In this document: one piece after another, positions 16,803 through 25,504 of the stretch
How the letters are laid out: each line of letters opens with the position of its first letter
Position numbering within the stretch: position 1 is the first letter of the stretch
Source of the DNA: Reyranella massiliensis 521
GTDB taxonomy: Bacteria > Pseudomonadota > Alphaproteobacteria > Reyranellales > Reyranellaceae
NCBI RefSeq assembly: GCF_000312425.1
Contig: NZ_HE997181.1
Location: 2,332,260-2,396,259, forward strand
DNA length: 64,000 nt
Direction: 5' to 3'
Translations under genes and position numbers: made by a program
The notes under the pieces: model-generated
What the model saw: only the letters and a program-made list of their open reading frames with translations
Told to the model about the DNA's origin: nothing
Database searches by the model: none

Positions 16803-17270
16803 TCAGATTCGTGAGAAGTCCATGATCCAGTTCGTTTCCCAATCGCTCCCGTCACCGGCCAGGAAGGCCTGCTCCCAGCGCGCCGACGTCGGCGTGATGC
16901 GTGACCAGAGGAAGCGGACTTTGATGGCACGGCCGTCATGCATATCGTCGCCCTCGAACGTGCCGATTCCCTCGACGAACCTGCCGTGCACCGGCGGAAA
17001 GATCTGCCCTGGATAACGACTGTCGAGCCAATAGATCGACCAGCACTCTTTTTCGGGATTGTAGGTCCGCAGGCTGACGCCAGCGTACCGGCCAGACGGA
17101 TGGTCGATGTCGCCATCGTCCATGTTGGCGAAACCGCCGAGGATCTTGTGCATCGAGCAGGTGCCGGGGAATTCGATCCAGTCCGTACAGCCCCCGAGGC
17201 GACGACGCAGATAGCGATGATGAACAGTCCAGTTGCCGACGAGGAAGTCGAAGGCGGCTTGCTGCGACAT
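16803..17270 (-). CDS. DUF1579-like protein
   Basis: A 155-residue protein that starts AAFDFLVGNWTVHHRYLRR, the typical opening of DUF1579 and related lipocalin-like beta-barrel proteins. No signal peptide is present. AGGGAG gives a good ribosome-binding site. It is divergent from a WYL-domain regulator, 86 bp away, and followed by a SnoaL-like gene. This divergent layout suggests that the regulator controls this two-gene unit. Biochemical function of the family is not known. Confidence 0.82.
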   Translation of the reverse strand: MSQQAAFDFLVGNWTVHHRYLRRRLGGCTDWIEFPGTCSMHKILGGFANMDDGDIDHPSGRYAGVSLRTYNPEKECWSIYWLDSRYPGQIFPPVHGRFVEGIGTFEGDDMHDGRAIKVRFLWSRITPTSARWEQAFLAGDGSDWETNWIMDFSRI

Positions 17271-17298
17271 GACGGTCTCCCTTGATCTCTGGGAGTGT

Positions 17299-17333
17299 CG
17301 TCATACGATCCTATACCTGACAGAATACGTCAT
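17299..17333. promoter_or_regulatory. candidate operator between WYL regulator and DUF1579 gene
   Basis: The divergent gap holds an inverted repeat TGAC-N7-GTCA (17318-17332). It also holds a direct repeat CGTCAT at 17299 and 17328, whose copies are 29 bp apart. It lies between both start codons. The WYL regulator next to it is the natural candidate ligand-responsive binder, by position only. Confidence 0.35.
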
Positions 17334-17356
17334 GATTTTCTGCTAGCCTGCAACAT

Positions 17357-18319
17357 ATGCGCGGAAGCCGGCTGCTTTCCATTCTCATGATCTTGCAGAC
17401 CCGAGGTCGCACCACCGCGGAGGCACTGGCTGCTCAATTCGAGGTTTCGGTGCGGACGATCTATCGCGACATCGATCAGTTGAGTGCCGCCGACGTGCCT
17501 GTCTACGCCGACCGAGGGCCAGGTGGCGGCTTTCAGCTTCTCGATGGCTATCGCACCAGACTGACCGGCCTGTCGCCGGCCGAGGCCGAGACCCTGTTCC
17601 TGGCCGGGCTCCCCGGCCCCGCCGCTGAACTGGGCCTTGCCGACGCGATGGCGACCGCCGAGCTAAAGCTCATCGCCGCCCTGCCTGAACGGACGCGGGC
17701 GGGCGCCCGGCGCATTGCGGCTCGCTTCCATCTCGATCCGGTCGACTGGTTCCACGGCGCCGATGCAGCGCGCCTCCTACCTGCCCTCGCCAAGGCGGTA
17801 TGGAACGAGACCTCGGTCGACATCCGCTATCGGCGCGGACAAGGGTCGGTAGCGCGGCAACTCAAGCCGCTCGGCCTCGTCCTGAAGGCCGGCACCTGGT
17901 ATTGCGTCGCCGCCGTCGGCGAGCAGACACGCACCTACCGCGTCGCCCACATCCTGGAACTGGCCCCGACCGGTGACGGTTTCGAGCGACCGAAGGACTT
18001 CGACCTCGTTCGCTACTGGACAGCGTCGACACGTGCCTACGAAGTCGGCATCTATCGCAGCCACGCGACCCTGCGCGTGTCGACAATCGGCCTGGAGCGG
18101 CTGGAGCCATTGGGTGCCGCCGTGCAGCAGGCTGCGCGCGAGTCGGCTGAGCCGATGGACGCCGACGGATGGATCAAGGTCACGATCCCGATCGAATCTA
18201 TCGATCAGGCAGCCCTCGACCTGCTGCGGCTGGGAAGCGAAGGAGAGGTGCTGAAGCCTGTCGCCTTGCGCCGGCGTATCGCCCGTGTGGCGAGTGAGAT
18301 ACGCCGCCGCAACAGCTAG
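17357..18319 (+). CDS. WYL-domain transcriptional regulator (YafY/DeoR-like HTH)
   Basis: A 320-residue regulator. Residues 1-60 form a DeoR/HTH_11-type winged helix (ALAAQFEVSVRTIYRDIDQL). The middle and end form a WYL domain, with the WYC variant in KAGTWYCVAAVGEQTRTYRV. WYL proteins sense nucleotides or small ligands. This YafY-like group usually controls an adjacent divergent gene, here the DUF1579/SnoaL pair. Its end overlaps the stop of the GST gene by 4 bp (CTAG) in convergent orientation. Confidence 0.9.
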   Translation: MRGSRLLSILMILQTRGRTTAEALAAQFEVSVRTIYRDIDQLSAADVPVYADRGPGGGFQLLDGYRTRLTGLSPAEAETLFLAGLPGPAAELGLADAMATAELKLIAALPERTRAGARRIAARFHLDPVDWFHGADAARLLPALAKAVWNETSVDIRYRRGQGSVARQLKPLGLVLKAGTWYCVAAVGEQTRTYRVAHILELAPTGDGFERPKDFDLVRYWTASTRAYEVGIYRSHATLRVSTIGLERLEPLGAAVQQAARESAEPMDADGWIKVTIPIESIDQAALDLLRLGSEGEVLKPVALRRRIARVASEIRRRNS

Positions 18320-19029
18320 CGGACGACCGAGGCGGTTTGACCGAAAAGCACCTTGCGCTGTTCATCGGTGTCGATGTCCGGCGCTTGACGAAGCTCCGCA
18401 CCCGCGGCCTGGCCCTTCAAGACGCCAGGCCGCTTGCCGATCTCCCTGAACCACCTCTGGAGGTCGGGAAACGCCTCGAGCTTCTGGCCGAAATTCTTGT
18501 AGCCGACGATCCAGGGCCAGATCGCCATGTCGGCGATCGAGTAGTCGCCCGCAACGAACGGACGGCCGGCAAGGTGTTTGTTCAAGACGCCGAACAGCCG
18601 GTTTACCTCGTTGCCGTACCGCTTCTGACCGTAGGCGAGCTGTTCGGCCGGCACGAATTGCGGGGCGTAGAGGTTGAAATGACCGGCCTGCCCCGCCATC
18701 GGCCCCAGTCCACCCATCTGCCAGTTGAGCCACTGCAACACTTCGTATCTGCCGCGCAGGTCCTTGGGGAGAAACTTGCCGGTCTTCTCGGCGAGGTATT
18801 GCAGGATGGCACCCGACTCGAACAGCGAGACAGCTTCACCGCCGCCCGGCGGCTCGTGATCGACGATCGCCGGCATCCGGTTGTTGGGGCTGATCTTGAG
18901 AAAGTCCGGCTTGAACTGATCGCCCGTACGGATGTTCACCGGCACCAGCCTGTAGGGCAGACCGCACTCCTCCAGCATGATGGAGATCTTCCAGCCGTTG
19001 GGCGTCGGCCAGTAGTACAGATCGATCAT
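18316..19029 (-). CDS. glutathione S-transferase, YfcG/YghU-like (Nu class)
   Basis: A 237-residue GST that opens YYWPTPNGWKISIMLEE, a Nu-class motif shared with the GST at 14944-15570. SPNNRMPAIVD and LFESGAILQYLAEKTGKFLP form the glutathione site. It is about 30 residues longer than its paralogue through a C-terminal extension (DIDTDEQRKVLFGQ) of the kind seen in YghU. GGGAGAG precedes the ATG. Probably a disulfide reductase or peroxidase. The two similar genes within 4 kb suggest an old duplication. Confidence 0.92.
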   Translation of the reverse strand: MIDLYYWPTPNGWKISIMLEECGLPYRLVPVNIRTGDQFKPDFLKISPNNRMPAIVDHEPPGGGEAVSLFESGAILQYLAEKTGKFLPKDLRGRYEVLQWLNWQMGGLGPMAGQAGHFNLYAPQFVPAEQLAYGQKRYGNEVNRLFGVLNKHLAGRPFVAGDYSIADMAIWPWIVGYKNFGQKLEAFPDLQRWFREIGKRPGVLKGQAAGAELRQAPDIDTDEQRKVLFGQTASVVR

Positions 19030-19186
19030 GGCGTCTCTCCCGAGCAGCAGATGGAGGCGCCAAACCTAGACCATTCGACAGGGCCCCCGAAGCAAGGAAG
19101 CCTCATTCGCCCCGTGAGGAAAGAGTTGCGCCGCTCGGGGGACCGTCGAGAATGCGCGCACCAAAGATGGTCGGAGGATTCGAGCT

Positions 19187-19708
19187 ATGGCGATCTCGCT
19201 CTATGAACTGAGTGTCACGAATTTCCTGCAGACATTGGGCGGCGTGGAAGGTTTTCTCGGCCGCGGTCTCGCCCATCTTCAGGACAAGAAGATCGATCCC
19301 GACGAGGTCGTCGAAGCGCGATTGGCGCCGGACATGCTGCCGTTCAAGTTTCAGATCCATTCCGTCATACATCATTCCCTGGGCGCCATCCGCGGGGTGC
19401 AGGCCGGTGTCTTCAAGCCGCCGACACCCGTCCCCGCGCTCGACTATGCCGGCCTCCAGAAGTCGGTAGCCGAGGCCCGCGAGGCATTGCAGCAGCTCAA
19501 GCCCGACGAGGTGAACAGCCTCATGGGCAAGGATGTCGTCTTCGAGATCGGCGACCGCAAGCTGCCGTTTGCGGCGGAGAGCTTCCTGCAATCCTTCTCG
19601 CTGCCCAACTTCTACTTCCACGCCACCACTGCTTACGACATCCTGCGCCACAAGGGCGTGCCCCTCGGCAAGCGCGACTTTCTCGGGCGGATGCGTATGA
19701 AGACCTGA
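19187..19708 (+). CDS. DUF1993 (DinB-like) protein
   Basis: A 173-residue protein that starts SLYELSVTNFLQTLGGVEGFLGR and contains LPNFYFHATTAYDILRHKGVPLGK near the end, the standard features of DUF1993. The family has a DinB-like four-helix bundle with possible metal-binding histidines, and its function is unknown. GGAGG precedes the ATG. It is followed after 27 bp by the luciferase-like monooxygenase on the same strand. Confidence 0.87.
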   Translation: MAISLYELSVTNFLQTLGGVEGFLGRGLAHLQDKKIDPDEVVEARLAPDMLPFKFQIHSVIHHSLGAIRGVQAGVFKPPTPVPALDYAGLQKSVAEAREALQQLKPDEVNSLMGKDVVFEIGDRKLPFAAESFLQSFSLPNFYFHATTAYDILRHKGVPLGKRDFLGRMRMKT

Positions 19709-19735
19709 CGCCTCCTTTCGGTGAAGGGCGAGCCA

Positions 19736-20725
19736 ATGCAGTTCGGACTGTTCGGCGGAGCGCGGACCAGGCCTTCGGTCGGCCTTGAAGACAGCCAGGG
19801 CTACGAGACCTTCATCGAGTATGTGATCGAAGCCGACCGGCTGGGCTTCCATCAGCTCTTCATGGTCGAACATCATTTCACCGGCCATGGCCAAGTCTCG
19901 GCCTCGATCGCCGTGCTGGCCTATCTCGCAGCCAGGACGAAGAACATCCGTCTCGGCACGGCCGTCGTCGTGTTGCCCTGGCACAATCCCGTGCTGATCG
20001 CCGAGCAGGTCGCAACGCTCGACCTGCTGAGCGGCGGGCGCGTCGATTTCGGTGTCGGCAAGGGCTATCGCCAGGCCGAGTTCGACGGCTTCTGCATTCC
20101 GATGACCGAGGCTACGGAGCGCTTCGACGAGGCCATAGAGGTGATCCGCAGAGCGTGGACGACGGAAGGCCGCTTCAGTCATCACGGCAAGCGCTGGCAC
20201 TTCGACAATATCCTCGTCGAGCCCGCGCCAGTGCAGCGCCCTCACCCGCCGCTGTGGCTGGCGGCCGGCAGCCCGGACAGCGTGCGTCGCGCCGCCCGCG
20301 AGGGCTACCATCTGTTGCTCGACCAGCTTGCCCAGACCGACCAGATCGCCCGGCGCATCGCTCTCTTCCGCCAGGAATGCGAGCGTGTCGGCCGCGTCTA
20401 TCATCCCGGCCTGGTGGCCACGGCGCGTGCCCTGCAGATGATCCACCACGAAAGCGAGCGCACCGCCGCCTACGAGACGCGCAAGCGTGTGATCCGCGTT
20501 ATCGGCGACCTTGCACGCGACAAGCTTCCAGAGCGGATCGAGGACGATACGGCGGCATTGCTCGGCCTGCCCGAAGAGATCGTCTCGCGTCTGCGGGAGC
20601 TGGAGGCAGTCGGCGCGACCAATATCCTGCTGGTCGATCCCAACGCCTCCTTGGCGAACCTCCGCGCCTTTACCCGCGAAGTCATGCCTGCCCTACAGTC
20701 TGACCGAAGTATCGCCGTCCGATGA
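19736..20725 (+). CDS. LLM-class flavin-dependent monooxygenase
   Basis: A 329-residue luciferase-like (TIM-barrel) oxidoreductase that uses FMNH2 from a separate reductase. MVEHHFTGHG is the EHH motif typical of the class. RLGTAVVVLPWHNPVLIAEQ and VDFGVGKGYR line the flavin site. The ATG at 19736 is preceded by AAGGGCGAG, and a GTG five codons upstream is less likely. It precedes an ABC binding protein on the same strand, so it may act on the imported compound. The substrate is unknown. Confidence 0.9.
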   Translation: MQFGLFGGARTRPSVGLEDSQGYETFIEYVIEADRLGFHQLFMVEHHFTGHGQVSASIAVLAYLAARTKNIRLGTAVVVLPWHNPVLIAEQVATLDLLSGGRVDFGVGKGYRQAEFDGFCIPMTEATERFDEAIEVIRRAWTTEGRFSHHGKRWHFDNILVEPAPVQRPHPPLWLAAGSPDSVRRAAREGYHLLLDQLAQTDQIARRIALFRQECERVGRVYHPGLVATARALQMIHHESERTAAYETRKRVIRVIGDLARDKLPERIEDDTAALLGLPEEIVSRLRELEAVGATNILLVDPNASLANLRAFTREVMPALQSDRSIAVR

Positions 20726-20786
20726 CACAGGCTCGGTTTCCGAGCTAGGATTGCGTGTCAAAACAAGAAAATCGGGAGGAAGGTTC

Positions 20787-22046
20787 ATGCTCATCAAGCG
20801 TCGCACCTTCGGCAAGCTGGCAGCCGCTGCAGGTGCCGGTACGAGCGCGTTCGGCTCGGCTCATGCCCAGGCCAAACCGTTCACCATCGGTTTCGGCATG
20901 GCGCTGACCGGAGGCCTCGCACCCAATGGCAAGGCGGCACTGCTGGCCCTGCAGATCTGGGAGCAGGACGTCAATGCACGCGGTGGCCTTCTCGGCCGGC
21001 CGGTGAAGCTCGTCTACTACGACGATCAGTCCAATCCTTCCAACGTGCCCGGCCTCTACACCAAGCTCATGGATGTCGACAAAGTCGATATCGTAACCAG
21101 CGGCTATGCCACGAACATGGTTGCACCGGCGATGCCGGTGGTCATGCAGCACGATCGTACGTTCTTCGCGTTGCTGGGCCTGGCGGTGAACACCGAGTTC
21201 AAATACCCGCGCTACTTCTCGATCACGCCGACCGGCGGCCCCAAGCCCAAGGAATCGTTTGCCGAAGGCTTCTTCGCCGTTGCGACGGAACAGACACCCA
21301 AGCCGCAGACACTGGCCATCACCGGCGCCGACGCCGAATTCCCTCGCAACGCACTGGACGGCGTCCGCAACCAAGCCAAGCAGTACGGCCTGAAGATCGT
21401 CTACGACAAGACCTACCCGCCGGCGACGGCCGACTACACGCCGATCATGCGGGCGGTCGCGGCGACCAATCCGGACATCTTCTTCGCCGCCTCCTACCCG
21501 CCCGACTCCGTCGGCATCATCCGCGCCACGCACGAGATCGGCTTCAAGCCCAAGATGTATGGCGGCGGCATGGTCGGCCTGCAGGCGACCGCCATCAAGA
21601 CGCAGCTCGGTCCGCTCCTGAACGGCATCGTCGTCTACGACTTCTGGCTGCCCTGGGCAGGCTTCGCGACCGACGAGGGTCGCGAGTTCCTGAAGAAGTA
21701 CCAGGCCAAGTCCGCCGAAGCCGGCGTCGACCTGCTGGGTTATTACCTGCCGCCGTTTGGCTATGCGCTGGGCCAGGTCGTCGAGCAGGCCGTCAAGGGT
21801 GCCGGCAGCGCCGACGACGCGAAGCTGGCCGAGTTCGCCCGCAAGAACGTCTTCAAGACCGTGGTCGGCGACATCAAGTTCAATGCGGAAGGCGAGTGGG
21901 AACAGGCGCAGGTCGTCGCTGCCCAGTTCCAGGGCGTGAGCGGCAATGGCGTCGAGCAGTTCCGCGACCCGAAGACAGAGGTGATCCTGTGGCCGCCCAA
22001 GTACAAGACCGGCAACATCATTTATCCGTACGACCCGAAGAAGTGA
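20787..22046 (+). CDS. livK: ABC transporter substrate-binding protein, LivK type (system 2)
   Basis: A 419-residue periplasmic binding protein. The signal has a twin-arginine-like KRRTFGK motif followed by an Ala/Gly stretch ending AHAQ. The mature part starts KPFTIGFGMALTGGLAPNGK, typical of the family. GGGAGGA precedes the ATG at 20787. The frame is open upstream, but those codons overlap the monooxygenase gene in another frame. Unusually, it is convergent with the livHMGF set, with 4 bp between the stop codons, rather than in the same operon. It is still the obvious partner. Confidence 0.92.
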   Translation: MLIKRRTFGKLAAAAGAGTSAFGSAHAQAKPFTIGFGMALTGGLAPNGKAALLALQIWEQDVNARGGLLGRPVKLVYYDDQSNPSNVPGLYTKLMDVDKVDIVTSGYATNMVAPAMPVVMQHDRTFFALLGLAVNTEFKYPRYFSITPTGGPKPKESFAEGFFAVATEQTPKPQTLAITGADAEFPRNALDGVRNQAKQYGLKIVYDKTYPPATADYTPIMRAVAATNPDIFFAASYPPDSVGIIRATHEIGFKPKMYGGGMVGLQATAIKTQLGPLLNGIVVYDFWLPWAGFATDEGREFLKKYQAKSAEAGVDLLGYYLPPFGYALGQVVEQAVKGAGSADDAKLAEFARKNVFKTVVGDIKFNAEGEWEQAQVVAAQFQGVSGNGVEQFRDPKTEVILWPPKYKTGNIIYPYDPKK

Positions 22047-22050
22047 CGGC

Positions 22051-22782
22051 CTAGGCGCCCAGATAGAACTCGCGAATCAGCTCGTTGTTGCTGAGCGCGT
22101 CGGCGGAATCGCCGGTGAAGGCGATGCGGCCGTGGACGATGACATAGCCACGGTCGGCGATGCGGATGGCCTGGGTGAAGTTCTGCTCGGCCATCAGGAC
22201 CGTCAGGTCGTACCCCTCCTTCAGCTCCTTGATCTTGTCGATGGTGCGCTTGACCAGCAGCGGCGCCAGTCCGACCGAGGGTTCGTCGATCAACAGGATG
22301 CGCGGCGCCGACATCAGAGCCCGTGCCAAGGCCAGCATCTGCTGCTCGCCGCCGCTCATGCTGCCGGCGAGCTGGCGGGCACGCTCCTTGAGGCGCGGGA
22401 AGGTCTCGAAGCAGAAGTCGAGGTTGCGCTGGATGGCCGAGCGCGCCTTGGGACGGAAAGCACCCAGCAACAGGTTCTCGGTCACGGTGAGCTTGGGGAA
22501 CAGCCGCCGCCCCTCCGGCACGAAGGCGATGCCGAGGTCGACGATCTCCTCGGTCGAACGGCCAATCAGTTCGTGCTCGACATCGTCGATGGTGGCGCGG
22601 ATGCTCCCCGCCATTGGCTGCACGATGCCCATGATGGATTTCATCAGGGTCGACTTGCCGTTGCCGTTGGTGCCGAGCAGCGCCACGGTTTCGCCGGGGC
22701 TGACCAGCAGCGAGACGTCTTCGAGCACGCGCACGGCGCCATAGCCGGCGTCGATGTTGGCAACGACGAGACTACTCGCCAA
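22051..22782 (-). CDS. livF: branched-chain-type ABC transporter ATP-binding protein LivF (system 2)
   Basis: A 243-residue ABC ATPase with Walker A GTNGNGKST, signature MSGGEQQM and Walker B LLIDEPSVGLAP. It is the last gene of a four-gene minus-strand unit (livH, livM, livG, livF). It overlaps the end of livG by 11 bp. Confidence 0.92.
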   Translation of the reverse strand: MASSLVVANIDAGYGAVRVLEDVSLLVSPGETVALLGTNGNGKSTLMKSIMGIVQPMAGSIRATIDDVEHELIGRSTEEIVDLGIAFVPEGRRLFPKLTVTENLLLGAFRPKARSAIQRNLDFCFETFPRLKERARQLAGSMSGGEQQMLALARALMSAPRILLIDEPSVGLAPLLVKRTIDKIKELKEGYDLTVLMAEQNFTQAIRIADRGYVIVHGRIAFTGDSADALSNNELIREFYLGA

Positions 22783-23506
22783 GGTAGGCCCTCACGACTT
22801 CGGGGTTGCGCACGACCTCCTGCGGCGGCCCGTCGGCGATCTTGCGGCCCGCCACCAGCACCGCGAGGCGCTGGGAGAATTCCATCACCGCCCGCATGAT
22901 GTGCTCGATCATGATCACGGTGACGCCCTGCTCGTTCAGCCGGATCAGCAGCGCGATGATTTCGTCCACCTCGGCGTGGCTGAGGCCGGCCATCGCCTCG
23001 TCCGCGATCAGCAGCTTGGGATCGGTCGCCATGGCGCGGGCGAGTTCGAGCTTGCGCATCTCGATCTGAGTGAGATCGCGCGGCCGCAAATCCGCCTTGT
23101 CGGCCAGACCGACCTCGCCCAGCAGTTCCCGGCATCGTCTTTCGATCGAGCCGCCACCGAGACCGGCGCCCGGCCTGGCGTTCACCGTGTAGAGGATGGG
23201 AATACGCACGTTCTCGGCCAGCGACAGGCTGCCGAAAGGTCGCGGCAACTGGAAGCTGCGCGCCAGACCGCGCCGCGTGCGCTGGTGCGCCGACAGGCCG
23301 TCGAGCGCTTCCTCGCCGAACCGCACGCGGCCGATCTCGTTGCGCAAGGTGCCGCAGATGCAGTTGACGAGGGTCGACTTGCCCGACCCGTTGGGTCCGA
23401 TCAGGCCCAGCCGCTCCCCCTGCCGGACGTCGAGGTTGATCGAGTCCAGCGCCACGAAGCCGCCGAAGCGTTTGCCCAGCCCCTCGACCCGCAGCAGCGC
23501 CGTCAT
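22772..23506 (-). CDS. livG: branched-chain-type ABC transporter ATP-binding protein LivG (system 2), variant signature
   Basis: A 244-residue ABC ATPase with an intact Walker A (GPNGSGKST) and Walker B (LLIADEAMAGLS). The signature region reads LTQIEMRKLELARAM instead of the usual LSGGQ or LxYGQQRRLE, so the conserved glycine is missing. Some LivG subgroups carry degenerate signatures, so the protein may still work as a heterodimer with LivF. It overlaps livM by 4 bp (ATGA) and livF by 11 bp. Confidence 0.9.
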   Translation of the reverse strand: MTALLRVEGLGKRFGGFVALDSINLDVRQGERLGLIGPNGSGKSTLVNCICGTLRNEIGRVRFGEEALDGLSAHQRTRRGLARSFQLPRPFGSLSLAENVRIPILYTVNARPGAGLGGGSIERRCRELLGEVGLADKADLRPRDLTQIEMRKLELARAMATDPKLLIADEAMAGLSHAEVDEIIALLIRLNEQGVTVIMIEHIMRAVMEFSQRLAVLVAGRKIADGPPQEVVRNPEVVRAYLGE

Positions 23507-24462
23507 CGCTTCTTCCTCTGGAACAGCCCAACGATGCCCTGCGGCGCCAGGATCACGAAGGCGACCATCAGCATGCCCGCCACCAGCACGTTGACGGCCG
23601 ACGAGATCGTCACGCGCAGATATTCCTGCAATCCGCCGACCAGGATGGCGCCCACCACCGGCCCCAGCCAGCTCGACGTGCCGCCGATCAGCGGCATCGC
23701 GATGGCATTCACGGCGTAGTTCAGGTTGAAGCCCGAGGCGGGATCGAGATAGGTCACGTAGAACGGCAACGGCGCACCGGCCATGCCCATGAAACCGCCC
23801 GACAGGCCCGTCGCAATCAGCTTCAGCCGCAGGGTCGGCACGCCGGACGCCTCGGCCGCGCCTTCGTCGTCGCGGATGGCGGCAAAGCCATAGCCCAGCG
23901 CCGAGCGCTCGATGGCCCGCGCCGTTGAGAGCACGACGACACAGAGCCCCAGCATGATCAGGAACAGGTACTGCACGTATTCGCCGCCGATCAGCGGCGC
24001 GATGCGCGGGCGCAGCACGTAGGCGCCCCGCGCGCCGCCGACGAAATCCCAGTTGGTGATCAGGGTCTGGACCACCACGGCCAGCGCCAAAGTGGCGATG
24101 GAGAAGAATACGCCGCGCAGGCGCAGGGTGAGATAGCCGGTGCCGATGCCGACCAGGCCCGCCATCGCGCCACCGATCAGGATCATCACCGGCAGCGGCA
24201 TGGCCGGCACGAGCTTGTTCAACACCACCGTCGAATAGGCACCGATGGCAAAGAATGCCGTGACGCCGAAATTCACGTAGCCGGTATAGCCGCCCAGGAT
24301 GTTCCAGGCCGTCCCCAGCACGATGTACTGCAGCACCACGTAGCCCATGAAGAAGGCATAGGAACTGCCGAACCAGCGGCCGGCCGCAAAGATCGCGGCG
24401 GCTATGACAATCAGCAAGAGGGTAAAAGGCAGCCCGCGCAGCCCTGTGGCAACCCCGCTCAT
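23503..24462 (-). CDS. livM: branched-chain-type ABC transporter permease LivM (system 2)
   Basis: A 319-residue membrane permease with about nine helices. ILGGYTGYVNFGVTAFFAIGAY is the LivM hallmark stretch (residues about 55-76), and GGTSSWLGPVVGAILVGG lies near the C-terminus. I chose the ATG at 24462, which has AGGA at suitable spacing and lies 7 bp after the livH stop. An ATG at 24489 would overlap livH by 20 bp. Confidence 0.9.
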   Translation of the reverse strand: MSGVATGLRGLPFTLLLIVIAAAIFAAGRWFGSSYAFFMGYVVLQYIVLGTAWNILGGYTGYVNFGVTAFFAIGAYSTVVLNKLVPAMPLPVMILIGGAMAGLVGIGTGYLTLRLRGVFFSIATLALAVVVQTLITNWDFVGGARGAYVLRPRIAPLIGGEYVQYLFLIMLGLCVVVLSTARAIERSALGYGFAAIRDDEGAAEASGVPTLRLKLIATGLSGGFMGMAGAPLPFYVTYLDPASGFNLNYAVNAIAMPLIGGTSSWLGPVVGAILVGGLQEYLRVTISSAVNVLVAGMLMVAFVILAPQGIVGLFQRKKR

Positions 24463-24469
24463 GGCGGTC

Positions 24470-25345
24470 CTATCGGCCAAGGATACCACTGGGCCGCACC
24501 GCCAGAGTGATGAGCAGGATACTGAACGCGACCGCAGGCGCCCAGGAAGGCCCGAAGAAGGTCGCGGTCAGGCTTTCGGCGATACCGAGCGTCATCGCCG
24601 CAATCACCATGCCCGGAAAGCTGCCCAGCCCGCCCAGCACGCAGATGGCGAAGACGCGGCCGATATATTCGCGGCCGATCGAGGGTTCCACCGGCTGGAT
24701 GATGATCAGGAAAGCACCCGCCAACGAGGCCGTCGCGATCGAAAGACCGAAGGCAACACGCTTGATCTTGATTGGATTGGCAGCCATCAGGCGCAGCGCG
24801 AGCTGGTCCTGCGCCACCGCCTGGATGGCGCGGCCGATGAAGGTCCGCGACAGGAAGAGCTGCAGCACCGTCACCAGGGCCATCGATACCAGGAAGGGAA
24901 CGAGAAGCCGCAACGGCAGATCGAACAGGCCGAGATTGATCGTGGCCCCGATGTAACTCGCCTGCACCGTCCGGTAGTCGACGCCGAAGACCAGCACCAG
25001 GGCGACTTCGGTGATGAACAGCAGGCCAAAGAAGAAGGACAGTCCGCGAATCGACTGATCGTCGCGCCGCTCGAACGCGACGTAGTAGACCTGATAGGCC
25101 AGCATGCCGAGGAAATAGAAGGCTGGCATGGCAATCAGCGCCGCCAGGATCGGATCGATCCCCAGCACCGTGTTTCCGAGGAAGGCGACGTAGGAGCCGA
25201 GCAGGATGAAGGCCGGATGGGCGATGTTGACGACATCCAGCAAGCCGAACGAGATCGCCACACCGATCGAAACTGCAGCGTAGAACCCGCCGATCAGCAG
25301 CCCAGAGATCAGCGCGTTGAACAGCAGATCGACCGAGGCGTCCAT
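24470..25345 (-). CDS. livH: branched-chain-type ABC transporter permease LivH (system 2)
   Basis: A 291-residue membrane permease of the LivH type. VAISFGLLDVVNIAHPAF near the N-terminus and CVLGGLGSFPGMVIAAM near the C-terminus are the family hallmarks. It is the first transporter gene of its operon. Its own ribosome-binding site is weak (CGGGCTCG). A 16-codon frame with a strong site ends 9 bp before its ATG, so translation may be coupled to that leader. Confidence 0.92.
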   Translation of the reverse strand: MDASVDLLFNALISGLLIGGFYAAVSIGVAISFGLLDVVNIAHPAFILLGSYVAFLGNTVLGIDPILAALIAMPAFYFLGMLAYQVYYVAFERRDDQSIRGLSFFFGLLFITEVALVLVFGVDYRTVQASYIGATINLGLFDLPLRLLVPFLVSMALVTVLQLFLSRTFIGRAIQAVAQDQLALRLMAANPIKIKRVAFGLSIATASLAGAFLIIIQPVEPSIGREYIGRVFAICVLGGLGSFPGMVIAAMTLGIAESLTATFFGPSWAPAVAFSILLITLAVRPSGILGR

Positions 25346-25354
25346 CGAGCCCGA

Positions 25355-25405
25355 TCAATCCGCCATCGTCACGGCCAGGACTGCTGCCTGTTCCGACATC
25401 GGCAT
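25355..25405 (-). CDS. possible 16-codon leader ORF upstream of livH
   Basis: A short frame (MPMSEQAAVLAVTMAD, then TGA) with an excellent Shine-Dalgarno sequence GGGGAGGG just before it. It stops 9 bp before the livH ATG, which itself has a poor site. It could serve as a leader that couples or regulates livH translation, or be a decayed gene start. No run of a single amino-acid codon suggests classical attenuation. Confidence 0.35.
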   Translation of the reverse strand: MPMSEQAAVLAVTMAD

Positions 25406-25504
25406 TCCCTCCCCAGGGACCCACGGCGTGGCGATTTTTCGCCTACCCCGCCTCAGTGTGCCGATACTCCATGCGATTGCCTAGCGTCTTTTCGGCTCCG
25501 TCCA

